Source: Microcystis aeruginosa W13-11
GTDB lineage: Bacteria; Cyanobacteriota; Cyanobacteriia; Cyanobacteriales; Microcystaceae
Length of the DNA stretch: 64,000 bases
Reading direction: 5' to 3'
Assembly (NCBI GenBank): GCA_009995705.1
Contig: JAADBR010000001.1
Coordinates: forward strand, 30,044 to 94,043
The notes under the pieces are model-generated. The model did not search any database. It was not told where the DNA came from and saw only the letters and a list, made by a program, of their open reading frames with translations. The translations under genes were made by a program, and so were the position numbers. The first letter of the stretch is position 1. Each line of letters starts with the position of its first letter. Below, one piece after another: positions 45,834-55,083 of this stretch.

Positions 45834-48800
45834 TTAGAACTTAAAGTTTATGCTAGATTGAATTCGACCCCTAAAACCAGAATCACTATGACCCAGATAA
45901 GCTTCTATGGAAAGCAAAGATGAAGGATTATTGTATTTGATTACCAAGCCATAGTTAGGATCTTCAAATTGGTTATCAAAACCCCGAGTAGCGACGGAAT
46001 AGTTACTATAATAAAATCCTAGTCTCGTACTACCAAGTTTTTGATTTTTAATAATGGGATAAGTTGCCTCAACAGAATAGAAAACTTTGTCGCCAAACGA
46101 AATAGGAAAAATGATATTTAATCCTGAAGACTCGGAAAAATTGAGAGAACTAAAATAGGAAATATTCCCAAGACTAGACTGGGGAACTGCCGCATTGAAT
46201 TCTTGAGGGCTGAAGCTAAAGTTACTAAACCAGGTCAGATTCCAATTTTGTCTCACGAACTGAAAAACATTACCAAAATTGGCACTGGAAATATTCAAAC
46301 GATTAGGATTACTATTCCAACTAAAATTGACAAATGGCGAATTACTAATAATTGTCTCCCATTGTTTGTTCTTATCATACCAAATGTTATTAAAATTCCA
46401 CCTTAAGTTAATACTGGAAAATATTCCAACTGTTTTTTCCTGGAGCTCGGAAATATTTTCATCAATTTGGGGAGAAGATTGAGGATATAAATTTGTCCAA
46501 GCTCCCAGGGATAAACTATAGCCGAAACCCTTGCTTGTACCGGAGAGGATAAACTCCAAAGCGGGTAAATACAAATAACCGATGTAGGACGTATCTTCAA
46601 ATTCTCTTTGACGAAATCGACTAATTTCTATTCTGCCAAATTCTATGTCGGCGGCTTTCCCAGGACCGACAATCGGAAGAGCAGTAAAAGCCTCGGATTT
46701 TACTGCCAATTGTTGCTTGAGCAATACATCTCCCTCGCCATTTTGAATTTTTATAAAAGCAAAACTTGTACGATTCAAAGGTTCTATATTCGTAAATTCA
46801 ATGGGGACATTAACACCAGTATAGGCTAAGGGTCCAAAATCATTGGGAGATATTACAGAAAAGAATAGAGGACTTTCTGGAGTCCATTCACCAATTTCTC
46901 GACTAAAAAATTGAACTGCCCTTTGATAAGTACCAGTACGCAATTGAAAAAGCAGAGAACTATTAGGAGTAACATGATCTGTGATTGTATAACTACCAGA
47001 TACTTGATTTAATTGACTAACAAGGTTTGCATTCTGAAGACTATTATTTAATCTTAGGTTCATTGCTCTTCTATCAGCCGAGGTGGATTGAGTAGAAAAA
47101 GACTCGGGAGCTTGATTCTCTTCATACTTTTGTCTGGCTGTGGTTAGAGCGCCATTAATATCATTCGGGTTGAGTAAGTAAAATAGCCCCCCCAAAGCTA
47201 AACCCAAAGTAGCATTCACCATCTGTCTCTCATCTACATCACTCAAAAAGGGAGATACGGTTAGGGAAACGCCAGGATTAGCAAAGACATTTGTATAACT
47301 TAATTCAACTTTTTCAGGGTGATATTTTAGAAGAGTTCGATTCTGGGAATAATTGAAAATATAACGATACCAATTATGATTTTCTGGCTCAAAAGAACGA
47401 GTCGTAATTTCGGGCGCTCGTTGACCGCCACTATACCAGATAAGAGAATTCAGGTAATGAAAATCTCGCTGCTCTTGAGTTAAAAAAGGATTGCTCATCA
47501 AAGCGACAATATCATTATTCTGCAATTGTGAACTATCAAGATTTAACGCACTAGCATAAATTCGAGACAATTGATCCTCAAATCCTTTGTCAAATTGTAA
47601 AGTTTTTACCCCGGGTAAGGAACTGAAAGACTGATTGAAGTTAAACCCCGCCGTTGTAAAAAAATCTCCTACTGTAACCCCGATTTGGGCTAAATTTTCC
47701 GGGGGAATTCTTTGCCCAAGTTGCAATCTGACTTTATTGTCTAATAAACCTTGAAAGTTAATAGTAGGAAACCCTTGTAAAAATTTGGGAGCATTTTCTG
47801 CATCTAAGTTACCGAAATAAGAACCTCCCCCCTCTTCGGTAAAAGTTGAAGCTTTACGAGTGTCATCCAAACTAACAACCTCAATCTCTCCGTTAATATT
47901 AAAAACTGCTTGAGGAACAGCTGGTACACCTTGAGGTGAAATAACCTCAACAGCACCGCTAGTAATATTTAAGTTGTTATTATCTTTTTCAAAACCCGTA
48001 GCACTTTCAAATGCTTGAGGTAGGGCAAAGACTGTCTGAACTCCAAAAAATGGGATCGTGGAAATTGCCGTCTGTCGATGTTTTTGAGTAATAACGTTTC
48101 CCTGATAATTAATGTTGCCATGAAAGCCATTGGTTTCAATCACAACATTGTTATCATAAAGCCAATAAAATTGCCGATTATTTGGATAGTAAGAAAAATT
48201 AAAGTTTTTAAGTAGAGGATCATTGAACTCTTTAAAATTTAATTGATTACCCAGGGAATATTGATCTAAATCAAAAGTAAGATTAACATAAAAGTTAAGA
48301 ATAGTTGGCCTATATTTGTACGGGTTTATTGTAAGCAAGTCATTGGTATTAACAATAAAAGGATAGCGTACCGCAACACTTTCCAGAAAACTCTTGACGG
48401 CAAGATCTTTAATTTTCAATTGTTCCTCAGTTAACGGGGATTGATGGGGAACTTCTTCCTCTGGTTTAATAATTTCTGGAACTGGAGGAACTGGAACAGT
48501 GGGTACATCTTTGGGAGTAAAAAAATCTGAGGTTCCAGTTTGCGCTAAATTTAGTTGGCTAATTTCTTTGTATGTAACTACACCAAAAACAGGTGCGTTA
48601 ATGATATTTTGATTTAATTCTAAGTCATTCAATATATCAATTATTGCCGGCGTAGCAGGAATAGTAAAGGGAGCTAACTGAGTATCTGCCGATAAAAATT
48701 CTTGAGCGGGAATCTGAGCTATCGACCTATCGCCGGAAGAATCAATCTCCAGTTTGATGGTGGTGGTGGGAATTTCCCAGGTATCAATTATTGCCGGCGT

Positions 48801-50102
48801 AGAAAAAGTGGTAAAGGGAGCTAAACGAGTATTTGGTAAGAAAAATTCTTGGGCGGGAATCTGAGTAATGACCTTCGGTGAGGAAGAACTAATAGTTACA
48901 GTTGCAGCCGACTCTTGATCCGTTTTGGCCTGACGGTGATATTGCCCCTGGGTAAGGAACTGACGCAAATCCGAGTCATCCTCCACTGACGGTTGATCGG
49001 ACGGATTCAGAGACCCAGTTGAAGGGGAATTTGGAGAATGGGGCAGAGACTGATCCTGGGTTTGACTGTCCAACGGCATTAAATCTGACGCTTTTCCCGA
49101 GAGATTCTCCCCGGAAAAAGCTTGAGTTACTAATAACGACTCCGTGGGAGACTGCTCGGAGCGTTTAGAGAGACTCTCTGAAAGGTTCGGGGAGGAGGAA
49201 CCAGTAGTTACAGTCATAGCCGACTCTTGATCCGTTTTGGCCTGACGGTGATATTGCCCCTGGGTGAGGAACTGACGCAAATCTGAGTCATCCTCCACTG
49301 ACGGTTGATCAGACAGATTCAGAGACCCGGTTGAAGCGGAATTTGGAGAATGGGGCTGATCCGGTGTTTGACTGTCCACTGGCATTAAATCTGACGCTTT
49401 TCCCGAGAGATTCTCCCCGGAAAAAGCTTGAGTTACTAATAACGACTCCGTGGGAGACTGCTCGGAGTGTTTAGAGATATTCTCTGAAAAGCTCGGTGAG
49501 GAGGAACCAATAGTTACAGTCACAGCCGACCCTTGATCCGTTTCGGCCCGACGGTGATATTGTCCCCAGGTCAGGAACTCAAATAAATCTGACTCATCTT
49601 TGGCTGACGGTTGATCAGACAGATTCAGAGACCCAGTTGACGCAGAAGAAACGGTTTTTTCTGTTTCAGCGACTTGAATGGTCTCTTGACGAGATTGGGT
49701 TTCTCGGTTCGCCGATGCTTCCGCAATCGTAAGAGACACGCCCTTAACATCGAGGATTTGTTCAGACGATCGATCGAGTAAGATTTGCCCCGAATCAGAA
49801 GTCAGAGCCTGATTTTGGGCAGAACACAAAGAAGGATAAAACCATTGCAACAGTTTAGCTTCTATGGCTTGCCAGTTAACCAATGGGAGCGGGTCAAATT
49901 TGTCAAACAAACGATCGCTTGATTGGTAGCGATGATCAACATACAGTATAATTGAACTAAAGCGTTTGACCTGCCCGTTAACCAATAACGATTCATGAGC
50001 ATCATAAAATAACAAAATGAAAGGGGTTGAGCTAATAGCTAAACCCGACAAAATCACAAAAACAAAGAGGTGATTCGGAGACTCATTCGTTCGCTTTGTC
50101 AT
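45834..50102 (-). CDS. 1422-residue probable outer-membrane barrel with Ser/Thr-rich repeats
   Basis: An N-terminal membrane segment (about 10-32) is followed by a low-complexity region with two full and one partial copy of a 102-104-residue repeat (about 154-399: STGSLNLSDQPS, DLRQFLTQGQYHRQAKTDQE, SLLVTQAFSGENLSGKASDL). A shorter pair of repeats follows (IPAQEFFLPNTRLAPF and IPAQEFLSADTQLAPF). From about 550 the text is rich in alternating aromatic and polar strands and ends in NFKF, the terminal Phe usual for outer-membrane barrels. I do not recognise the family. It is 245 bp downstream of the Thr-rich gene and on the same strand. A surface role is inferred. Confidence 0.6.
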   Translation of the reverse strand: MTKRTNESPNHLFVFVILSGLAISSTPFILLFYDAHESLLVNGQVKRFSSIILYVDHRYQSSDRLFDKFDPLPLVNWQAIEAKLLQWFYPSLCSAQNQALTSDSGQILLDRSSEQILDVKGVSLTIAEASANRETQSRQETIQVAETEKTVSSASTGSLNLSDQPSAKDESDLFEFLTWGQYHRRAETDQGSAVTVTIGSSSPSFSENISKHSEQSPTESLLVTQAFSGENLSGKASDLMPVDSQTPDQPHSPNSASTGSLNLSDQPSVEDDSDLRQFLTQGQYHRQAKTDQESAMTVTTGSSSPNLSESLSKRSEQSPTESLLVTQAFSGENLSGKASDLMPLDSQTQDQSLPHSPNSPSTGSLNPSDQPSVEDDSDLRQFLTQGQYHRQAKTDQESAATVTISSSSPKVITQIPAQEFFLPNTRLAPFTTFSTPAIIDTWEIPTTTIKLEIDSSGDRSIAQIPAQEFLSADTQLAPFTIPATPAIIDILNDLELNQNIINAPVFGVVTYKEISQLNLAQTGTSDFFTPKDVPTVPVPPVPEIIKPEEEVPHQSPLTEEQLKIKDLAVKSFLESVAVRYPFIVNTNDLLTINPYKYRPTILNFYVNLTFDLDQYSLGNQLNFKEFNDPLLKNFNFSYYPNNRQFYWLYDNNVVIETNGFHGNINYQGNVITQKHRQTAISTIPFFGVQTVFALPQAFESATGFEKDNNNLNITSGAVEVISPQGVPAVPQAVFNINGEIEVVSLDDTRKASTFTEEGGGSYFGNLDAENAPKFLQGFPTINFQGLLDNKVRLQLGQRIPPENLAQIGVTVGDFFTTAGFNFNQSFSSLPGVKTLQFDKGFEDQLSRIYASALNLDSSQLQNNDIVALMSNPFLTQEQRDFHYLNSLIWYSGGQRAPEITTRSFEPENHNWYRYIFNYSQNRTLLKYHPEKVELSYTNVFANPGVSLTVSPFLSDVDERQMVNATLGLALGGLFYLLNPNDINGALTTARQKYEENQAPESFSTQSTSADRRAMNLRLNNSLQNANLVSQLNQVSGSYTITDHVTPNSSLLFQLRTGTYQRAVQFFSREIGEWTPESPLFFSVISPNDFGPLAYTGVNVPIEFTNIEPLNRTSFAFIKIQNGEGDVLLKQQLAVKSEAFTALPIVGPGKAADIEFGRIEISRFRQREFEDTSYIGYLYLPALEFILSGTSKGFGYSLSLGAWTNLYPQSSPQIDENISELQEKTVGIFSSINLRWNFNNIWYDKNKQWETIISNSPFVNFSWNSNPNRLNISSANFGNVFQFVRQNWNLTWFSNFSFSPQEFNAAVPQSSLGNISYFSSLNFSESSGLNIIFPISFGDKVFYSVEATYPIIKNQKLGSTRLGFYYSNYSVATRGFDNQFEDPNYGLVIKYNNPSSLLSIEAYLGHSDSGFRGRIQSSINFKF
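48906..49640. repeat. Long tandem repeat inside the barrel gene (312, 306 and about 117 bp)
   Basis: Units begin with AGCCGACTCTTGATCCG at 48906 and 49218 and with the variant AGCCGACCCTTGATCCG at 49524; the third is partial. All unit lengths are multiples of three, so the frame is kept. High identity points to recent duplication. Confidence 0.88.
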
Positions 50103-50201
50103 CGAGATTAAGAAAGATAAATATTTTACTCACTCCCTACCTGATAAGCAATACGGCTCACCACTACTACCAAATCATCACCGAAAAGGTTATCTAGAGG
50201 A

Positions 50202-50239
50202 GGGCGTGTGTTTTATGCCCCTACATAAAACACACGCCC
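50202..50239. repeat. Perfect 16-bp stem hairpin between two minus-strand genes
   Basis: GGGCGTGTGTTTTATG and its exact complement are separated by CCCCTA. No T-run follows on the minus strand, so it is not a classical terminator; it may act as an RNA processing or stabilising site. The TGTAGGGGC...GCCC layout recurs near 59351-59370. Confidence 0.75.
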
Positions 50240-50346
50240 CACATTTGTGGACGCAGGTTCTTTGCGCCCACAATCTAATACACTGGAACGTCTCCGCCCG
50301 TGATATTCCGAAAGCCATTGGGCTTACTTACTTATCACTGGTCATC

Positions 50347-51251
50347 CTAGTCTAAAACCGGAGGCGTGAAATTAACAGTTAAAGTTGATGACTGAATTGT
50401 AAATGGGTTGGAAATATCGCCGAATGAATTGTTAAAACTAGAAGTTATCCCCGTCGCTGTTTGACTGGATGGAAAAACTACATTAACTGTAGATACCGTG
50501 ACAAGCTCACCATTAGCTGGTGTCGGTTGTGGAATAGTAATACTTGTAGGAGTACTTGTGTTGACAACTCCGGTCGTTTCGGTTGGCGTTCCGTTGTTAT
50601 TAATAACAGAAAGAAAACTACTATAGCGGTATGCAGTCGAATGAGGTATAGTGCAACAGGCTATGAGTCAGTCTAGGCAAGACTTTGTATGTATCTCACT
50701 CAAGCGAATACCGCTATAGGATTATCTTCGCTTCCCGTGACAGAAAAAGTAAGGGGTTTTAACACAGTAGTAGGAACACCCTTATTATTAAATGTGACAT
50801 TTACTGTCGGAATTACCGGAGTGGGAGAATTGATTAGGGAAGTAGATGGGATATTATCAGTTGTTGTTACGTTTACCGTCGGAATGACCGGTTGAGATCT
50901 GAGGCTGGTGGCAGGAATATTATCAGTTGTTGTTACGTTTACCGTCGGAATGAGTTGAGATCTGAGGCTGGTGGCAGGAATATTATTTGTTGTTGTTGTT
51001 ACGTTTACCGTCGGAATGACCGGTTGAGATCTAAGGCTGGTGGCAGGAATATTATTTGTTGTTGTCACATTTAGCGTAGGAATTGCTACATTTGGGGTTG
51101 TTACGGGAATAACAGGAGCAGAAAGACCTGGAACAGAAATTCGGGGAATTGACTGGGCGATTACCCGATCATTAACGACAAAAATTTGTGAAACAATAAC
51201 TAAGATAGTTAGTGCCGATTCTTTGGAGTTGAGTCTGCTGAGAGTTTTCAT
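50347..51251 (-). pseudogene. Thr-rich repeat secreted protein interrupted by a 93-bp element
   Basis: ATG at 51251 has a GAGGTT site before it and a signal peptide (LTILVIVSQIFVVNDRVIA). Four repeats follow with the core VIPTVNVTTTDNIPATSLRS, about 22 residues each. The frame stops soon after GSEDNP inside an inserted element. Removing the element and one TA restores NPSSFLSVINNNGTPTETTG and continues to VNFTPPVLD and a stop at 50347-50349, a 269-residue protein. The Thr clusters are obvious O-glycosylation candidates, and the two glycosyltransferase genes lie directly upstream on the same strand (43 bp to the nearer). Confidence 0.8.
50624..50716. mobile_element. 93-bp TA-inserting miniature element, copy 2
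   Basis: TAGCGGT/ACCGCTA termini are flanked by TA at 50622-50623 and 50717-50718. The text is closest to copy 3. Confidence 0.92.
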
Positions 51252-51294
51252 TTTATTAACCTCATTTTTAATTGTTGACAGGGGAATCATGCTG

Positions 51295-54200
51295 TCATTT
51301 GTTTGGATTGTAAACAGCAATTAAATTTAACTGACTGTTTAGCTGGTTGGCATCGGTCACAGGAACTAACTCCTGGACATAGGGGCGGTAACTGTAAACC
51401 TGATAACCCTTTGCTTGGATGTGTTCCATTATAGCACCATTGCTAGCGTGGGCTCCAGCAATATTTTCATAGATAATATTGGGCTTAAATTCTGTCAATA
51501 AACGTTCTGCTCCCTGTAAAACTTGTATTTCATGTCCCTCGGCATCTATTTTTAACCAGTCAACCCTCGTCAGGTTTTCTGTTTCAATTAAACTATCAAG
51601 GGTTAAACATTGAATAGTTACAGTATTAGCCGAATCAGAATTAGGGGAATTATCGCTGATAACCTCATTTAACTCACTGGCATTATGGAGGGATAGTTTC
51701 GCCGAACCACAATGATCACTGGCCGCCGCTTCGTAAATTTTAACCCAAGGGAGTTGATTGATACGGCTTGTTTCTTGTAAGCAGTTTACACAATCTTTAA
51801 ATGGTTCGATGGCGATGACTTTCCCTGTTTCTCCCACCCTTTGGGCTGCACTAAAGGTATAAACTCCCACATTTGCCCCCACATCAATAACGGTCATATC
51901 AGGACGGATTTGGATACGCCATAATTCCATTTCCGCTTCAAACCAATCTTTTTGAGCGAGTAAAACAGCAGTGGTAATACTTTTTAAGTTAGCTTCCACT
52001 GTCAGAATGAGATTGTCATAAAGAACATAAGTAAATAAATTTTCCGGTCTCGCTTGGGTCCAAATCCACTCTCCCACATCGGGAGAGTTGGGGTTAAAAT
52101 GAATTAACCCTTGCTGAAGCCAATATTCTGCCGTTTTTGCTTCTGGTAAGTTACGATAAGCCAAATAAAGAGCTTGTATTGAGGGTGCGTAATTGGGATT
52201 AATCTGATAGGCTTTGAGCAGGTAAAAAACACCGTCCCATTTTTGCCCACAAAAACGAGCAATTCCTAGTTGTAACTGTACGATGGGAGATGTTGCAAGG
52301 GATTGAGAGATTAATTGTAGGGTATCTTGCCCAGAAGCGTTGTAAAAGTAGGGTTGAGATAGATTAAGAACTTCGGCACATAAAAATAATATTTGCTCGT
52401 AGCAGTTTTCGGCTGCTAGAATTTTCTCTAAATATTCAGCTTTGTTTAATAAAGTACGCGCGGTAGAAGGTAAATAAACAAGTCCTTTGTTTGAAGCGGT
52501 TTTCCTAAAAGCCGGATCAAGAATACCGACAAAAACAGAATAAGCTAAAACATAGGCTTTGCTGTAATCGCCTATTAGACTATAAATCAGCGCTAAATGG
52601 ACGGCGGCTAAGGGATGGGCTTTTCCCTGCTCCAAAACCACTATCGCATTGTTTAATAGTTGTTTTCGAAAGGCAATATCTTGTGTCTCTTCTGCCTCAA
52701 TAAGCATAATAACTGCTACATTGTTCCATTCTCTGAGCGTAGTGGGTTGATTCCAGTTAGTATTATCAGCAAAAGCTAAAAGTTGGTCACACGCTTCTGA
52801 GGTCATTTGAGGGCAATTTTTCTGCACGTATTGACTGTAATAATTGAGGGGACTTTGCGTTTCTACCTGAGAGCGCATCGGATTTATTTGTTGCTCACCG
52901 GACTCTAATGGTTGTATTTTTTCCTGTTCTAGTTTTTTCCACATCTGTTGATAAGCATTTTCTAAGGCTAGAGTTAAACCTTGTATATCTCCTAGTTGAG
53001 ATTTTTGAAAACGCTCTCTTAAGCTAGTTCGTAATTGAGCGATCGCATCTAGATCCCGAGCAAAAGTAATGGCTTTGTTAACGTATTCTTCAGGAGTATG
53101 AGCGATCCAATCCCCTAAGCCGATCGCCTGTAGGAGACTATTTCCCATCCGTTGAATTTTACGATCGCCAGCAAGGGTTAAAACCGGAACCCCCATCCAC
53201 AAAGCATCGCAAGTGGTAGTACAGCCATTGTAAGGAAAAGTATCAAGGTGAATATCGATACGATGATACAAGGCGAAATAATCCTCAGCCAATGTCGGTG
53301 AGTCAATTAATTCAACTTGTTCGAGATTAAAGCCCTGTTCTTGCAGGAATAATTCAACACTTTGTTTTTCTTCGGGATCGTCTAAATTATGATAGTGGCT
53401 TTTGAGGATGAGACGGGACTGAGGTAATGCCTGAAGGATTTTTGCCCACAGGGATAAAAGGAAAGGATTCAGTTTAGAAAAATTGTTCAAGCAACCAAAG
53501 GTAATATGTTCTGAACTTAAAGCGGGCAGGGGATTGACTTCTAGGGCTTCCGAAGAAGGTTGATAGGCCACATAGCATCTGGGGAGTCGCCAAATCGTCT
53601 CGCTGGTTTTTTCTCCCGTATCTGCGGGGTGTAAATGATGATCGGTGATCCAATAATCGATAGTGGGGATACCTGTCGTGGCAAAATAGCCCAAGTAGGA
53701 AGCTTGAATAGGGGCGGCTTTGCTAAAAAAGATCGGCAGACGATTATCTTCCGTATGACCCGCTAAATCAATTAGGATGTCAATCTGATCCTGTTTAATT
53801 TGCTCGATTACTTGCTCATCTGTAAGTCCTAGAGTTGATCGCCAGTAATCGCAAGAAGACTGAATTTCTTCGGTTATTTCATCAACCTTGCGGATTTCTC
53901 CATAACAATAAATCTCAAGTTTTTGATGATCGTGATGTTTAATAATTGGGGCAATAAACTTGCCAACAGGATGACGTTTAAAGTCAGGGGACACATAACC
54001 AATTTTGAGTTTGTGTTGGGCAGCAGACCCTTGGTTAGGGATATTTGATTGGGGGATAGTCAATTCTGCAATATTATTACTTGTATTTCCCCTGAGGATC
54101 GATAGGCCAATATTAATTACTTCTGTGAAATTATATTGAGGATTAGAACCATAATTGAGGGTGAGATATTCCAGTAATTCTAAAGCATAATCAGGAAAGT

Positions 54201-55035
54201 ACAATATGTCCGCGATACAAGCCTGTTTTAATAGTTTTTCTGGGGATACCGGACTAGATTGACTAAGTAAATCCTGAAAATAAAAGGCATCACCCCACAA
54301 TAGTTGTCCCGAAAAATGCTGGGGAACACCGGCTTTAAGTTCTGGAGGAAGAGAGCTTTTGTTATAGCCAAGACCAGGAAAAGATTTTTTTGACATCCAA
54401 ACTAACTCTTTCAACTCTTGAAGAAAAAACCCTTGCTGACGTAAATGATTATCTACATCAGCAAAAAGCGGTTGATTCTTATAGATAGGGGCAAATTCAA
54501 CTTCGGTTTGAATAGCCAAGGTGCTGTTTTTGATGATCTGTTGCGCCCCTTGAAAAATATTTAATTCCGCCCCTTGTACATCTACTTGCAAAAAATCAAT
54601 GGCATCAATTAATTCACTGGCACAAAAACTATCCAGGGTGGTTGTTTCTATTTCTGATACATAGTCTAGGGTAAGAAATTCTGGTAGAAAATTGCGAAAA
54701 CGAGATACATAGCTGTGATTTGGTTCATAAAGAGAACTACACATTTTCTCTTTAGTAACATATAGTTGGGATTTGCCTTGAGTGTTACTGAGGGCGATGG
54801 GAATATGTTTTTCTCGATGGCTGATATTTCTTTCCTTTAAATTCTGATTCATGCGCTTACATTCATCAGCATCGGCCTCAAACCCGTAGATAGTTAAATT
54901 GGGGGCAAAAATCCCCCAGGATTGACTACTATAATCATCAGCACCAGAACTTTTTCGAGAACCAATCTGGGCGATGGTAATATGAATGTTATCTAAAAAA
55001 TGTTGAGCTTTTAGCGTTTGTAAGAAGATAGTCAT
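51295..55035 (-). CDS. FkbM - SPY/OGT - TPR-like - FkbM fusion protein
   Basis: 1246 residues from ATG at 55035. The TTG at 55080 adds 15 hydrophobic residues and is less likely. Order: FkbM-type methyltransferase (about 1-215, IYGFEADADECKRMNQNLKE and IDFLQVDVQGAELNIFQGA); SPY/OGT catalytic region (about 340-697, KIGYVSPDFKRHPVGKFIAP, DILIDLAGHTEDNRLPIF, FPYNGCTTTCDALWMGVPVL); a helical TPR-like region (about 730-1040); a second FkbM domain (about 1042-1235, DMTVIDVGANVGVYTFSAAQ, VDWLKIDAEGHEIQVLQGAE). OGT-type enzymes put sugars on Ser/Thr of proteins, and FkbM enzymes O-methylate sugars. No signal peptide is seen, so it acts in the cytoplasm. Confidence 0.82.
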   Translation of the reverse strand: MTIFLQTLKAQHFLDNIHITIAQIGSRKSSGADDYSSQSWGIFAPNLTIYGFEADADECKRMNQNLKERNISHREKHIPIALSNTQGKSQLYVTKEKMCSSLYEPNHSYVSRFRNFLPEFLTLDYVSEIETTTLDSFCASELIDAIDFLQVDVQGAELNIFQGAQQIIKNSTLAIQTEVEFAPIYKNQPLFADVDNHLRQQGFFLQELKELVWMSKKSFPGLGYNKSSLPPELKAGVPQHFSGQLLWGDAFYFQDLLSQSSPVSPEKLLKQACIADILYFPDYALELLEYLTLNYGSNPQYNFTEVINIGLSILRGNTSNNIAELTIPQSNIPNQGSAAQHKLKIGYVSPDFKRHPVGKFIAPIIKHHDHQKLEIYCYGEIRKVDEITEEIQSSCDYWRSTLGLTDEQVIEQIKQDQIDILIDLAGHTEDNRLPIFFSKAAPIQASYLGYFATTGIPTIDYWITDHHLHPADTGEKTSETIWRLPRCYVAYQPSSEALEVNPLPALSSEHITFGCLNNFSKLNPFLLSLWAKILQALPQSRLILKSHYHNLDDPEEKQSVELFLQEQGFNLEQVELIDSPTLAEDYFALYHRIDIHLDTFPYNGCTTTCDALWMGVPVLTLAGDRKIQRMGNSLLQAIGLGDWIAHTPEEYVNKAITFARDLDAIAQLRTSLRERFQKSQLGDIQGLTLALENAYQQMWKKLEQEKIQPLESGEQQINPMRSQVETQSPLNYYSQYVQKNCPQMTSEACDQLLAFADNTNWNQPTTLREWNNVAVIMLIEAEETQDIAFRKQLLNNAIVVLEQGKAHPLAAVHLALIYSLIGDYSKAYVLAYSVFVGILDPAFRKTASNKGLVYLPSTARTLLNKAEYLEKILAAENCYEQILFLCAEVLNLSQPYFYNASGQDTLQLISQSLATSPIVQLQLGIARFCGQKWDGVFYLLKAYQINPNYAPSIQALYLAYRNLPEAKTAEYWLQQGLIHFNPNSPDVGEWIWTQARPENLFTYVLYDNLILTVEANLKSITTAVLLAQKDWFEAEMELWRIQIRPDMTVIDVGANVGVYTFSAAQRVGETGKVIAIEPFKDCVNCLQETSRINQLPWVKIYEAAASDHCGSAKLSLHNASELNEVISDNSPNSDSANTVTIQCLTLDSLIETENLTRVDWLKIDAEGHEIQVLQGAERLLTEFKPNIIYENIAGAHASNGAIMEHIQAKGYQVYSYRPYVQELVPVTDANQLNSQLNLIAVYNPNK

Positions 55036-55083
55036 GGTAGTAAATTTAATGATTATAGAAACAACTGTAACTATTGACAATAT

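Noticed and set aside
50461..51324. Several plus-strand frames rich in Val, Gly and Thr
   Set aside because: They are antisense to the Thr-rich repeat gene; the repeats make all frames open, but only the minus strand has a signal peptide and a ribosome binding site.
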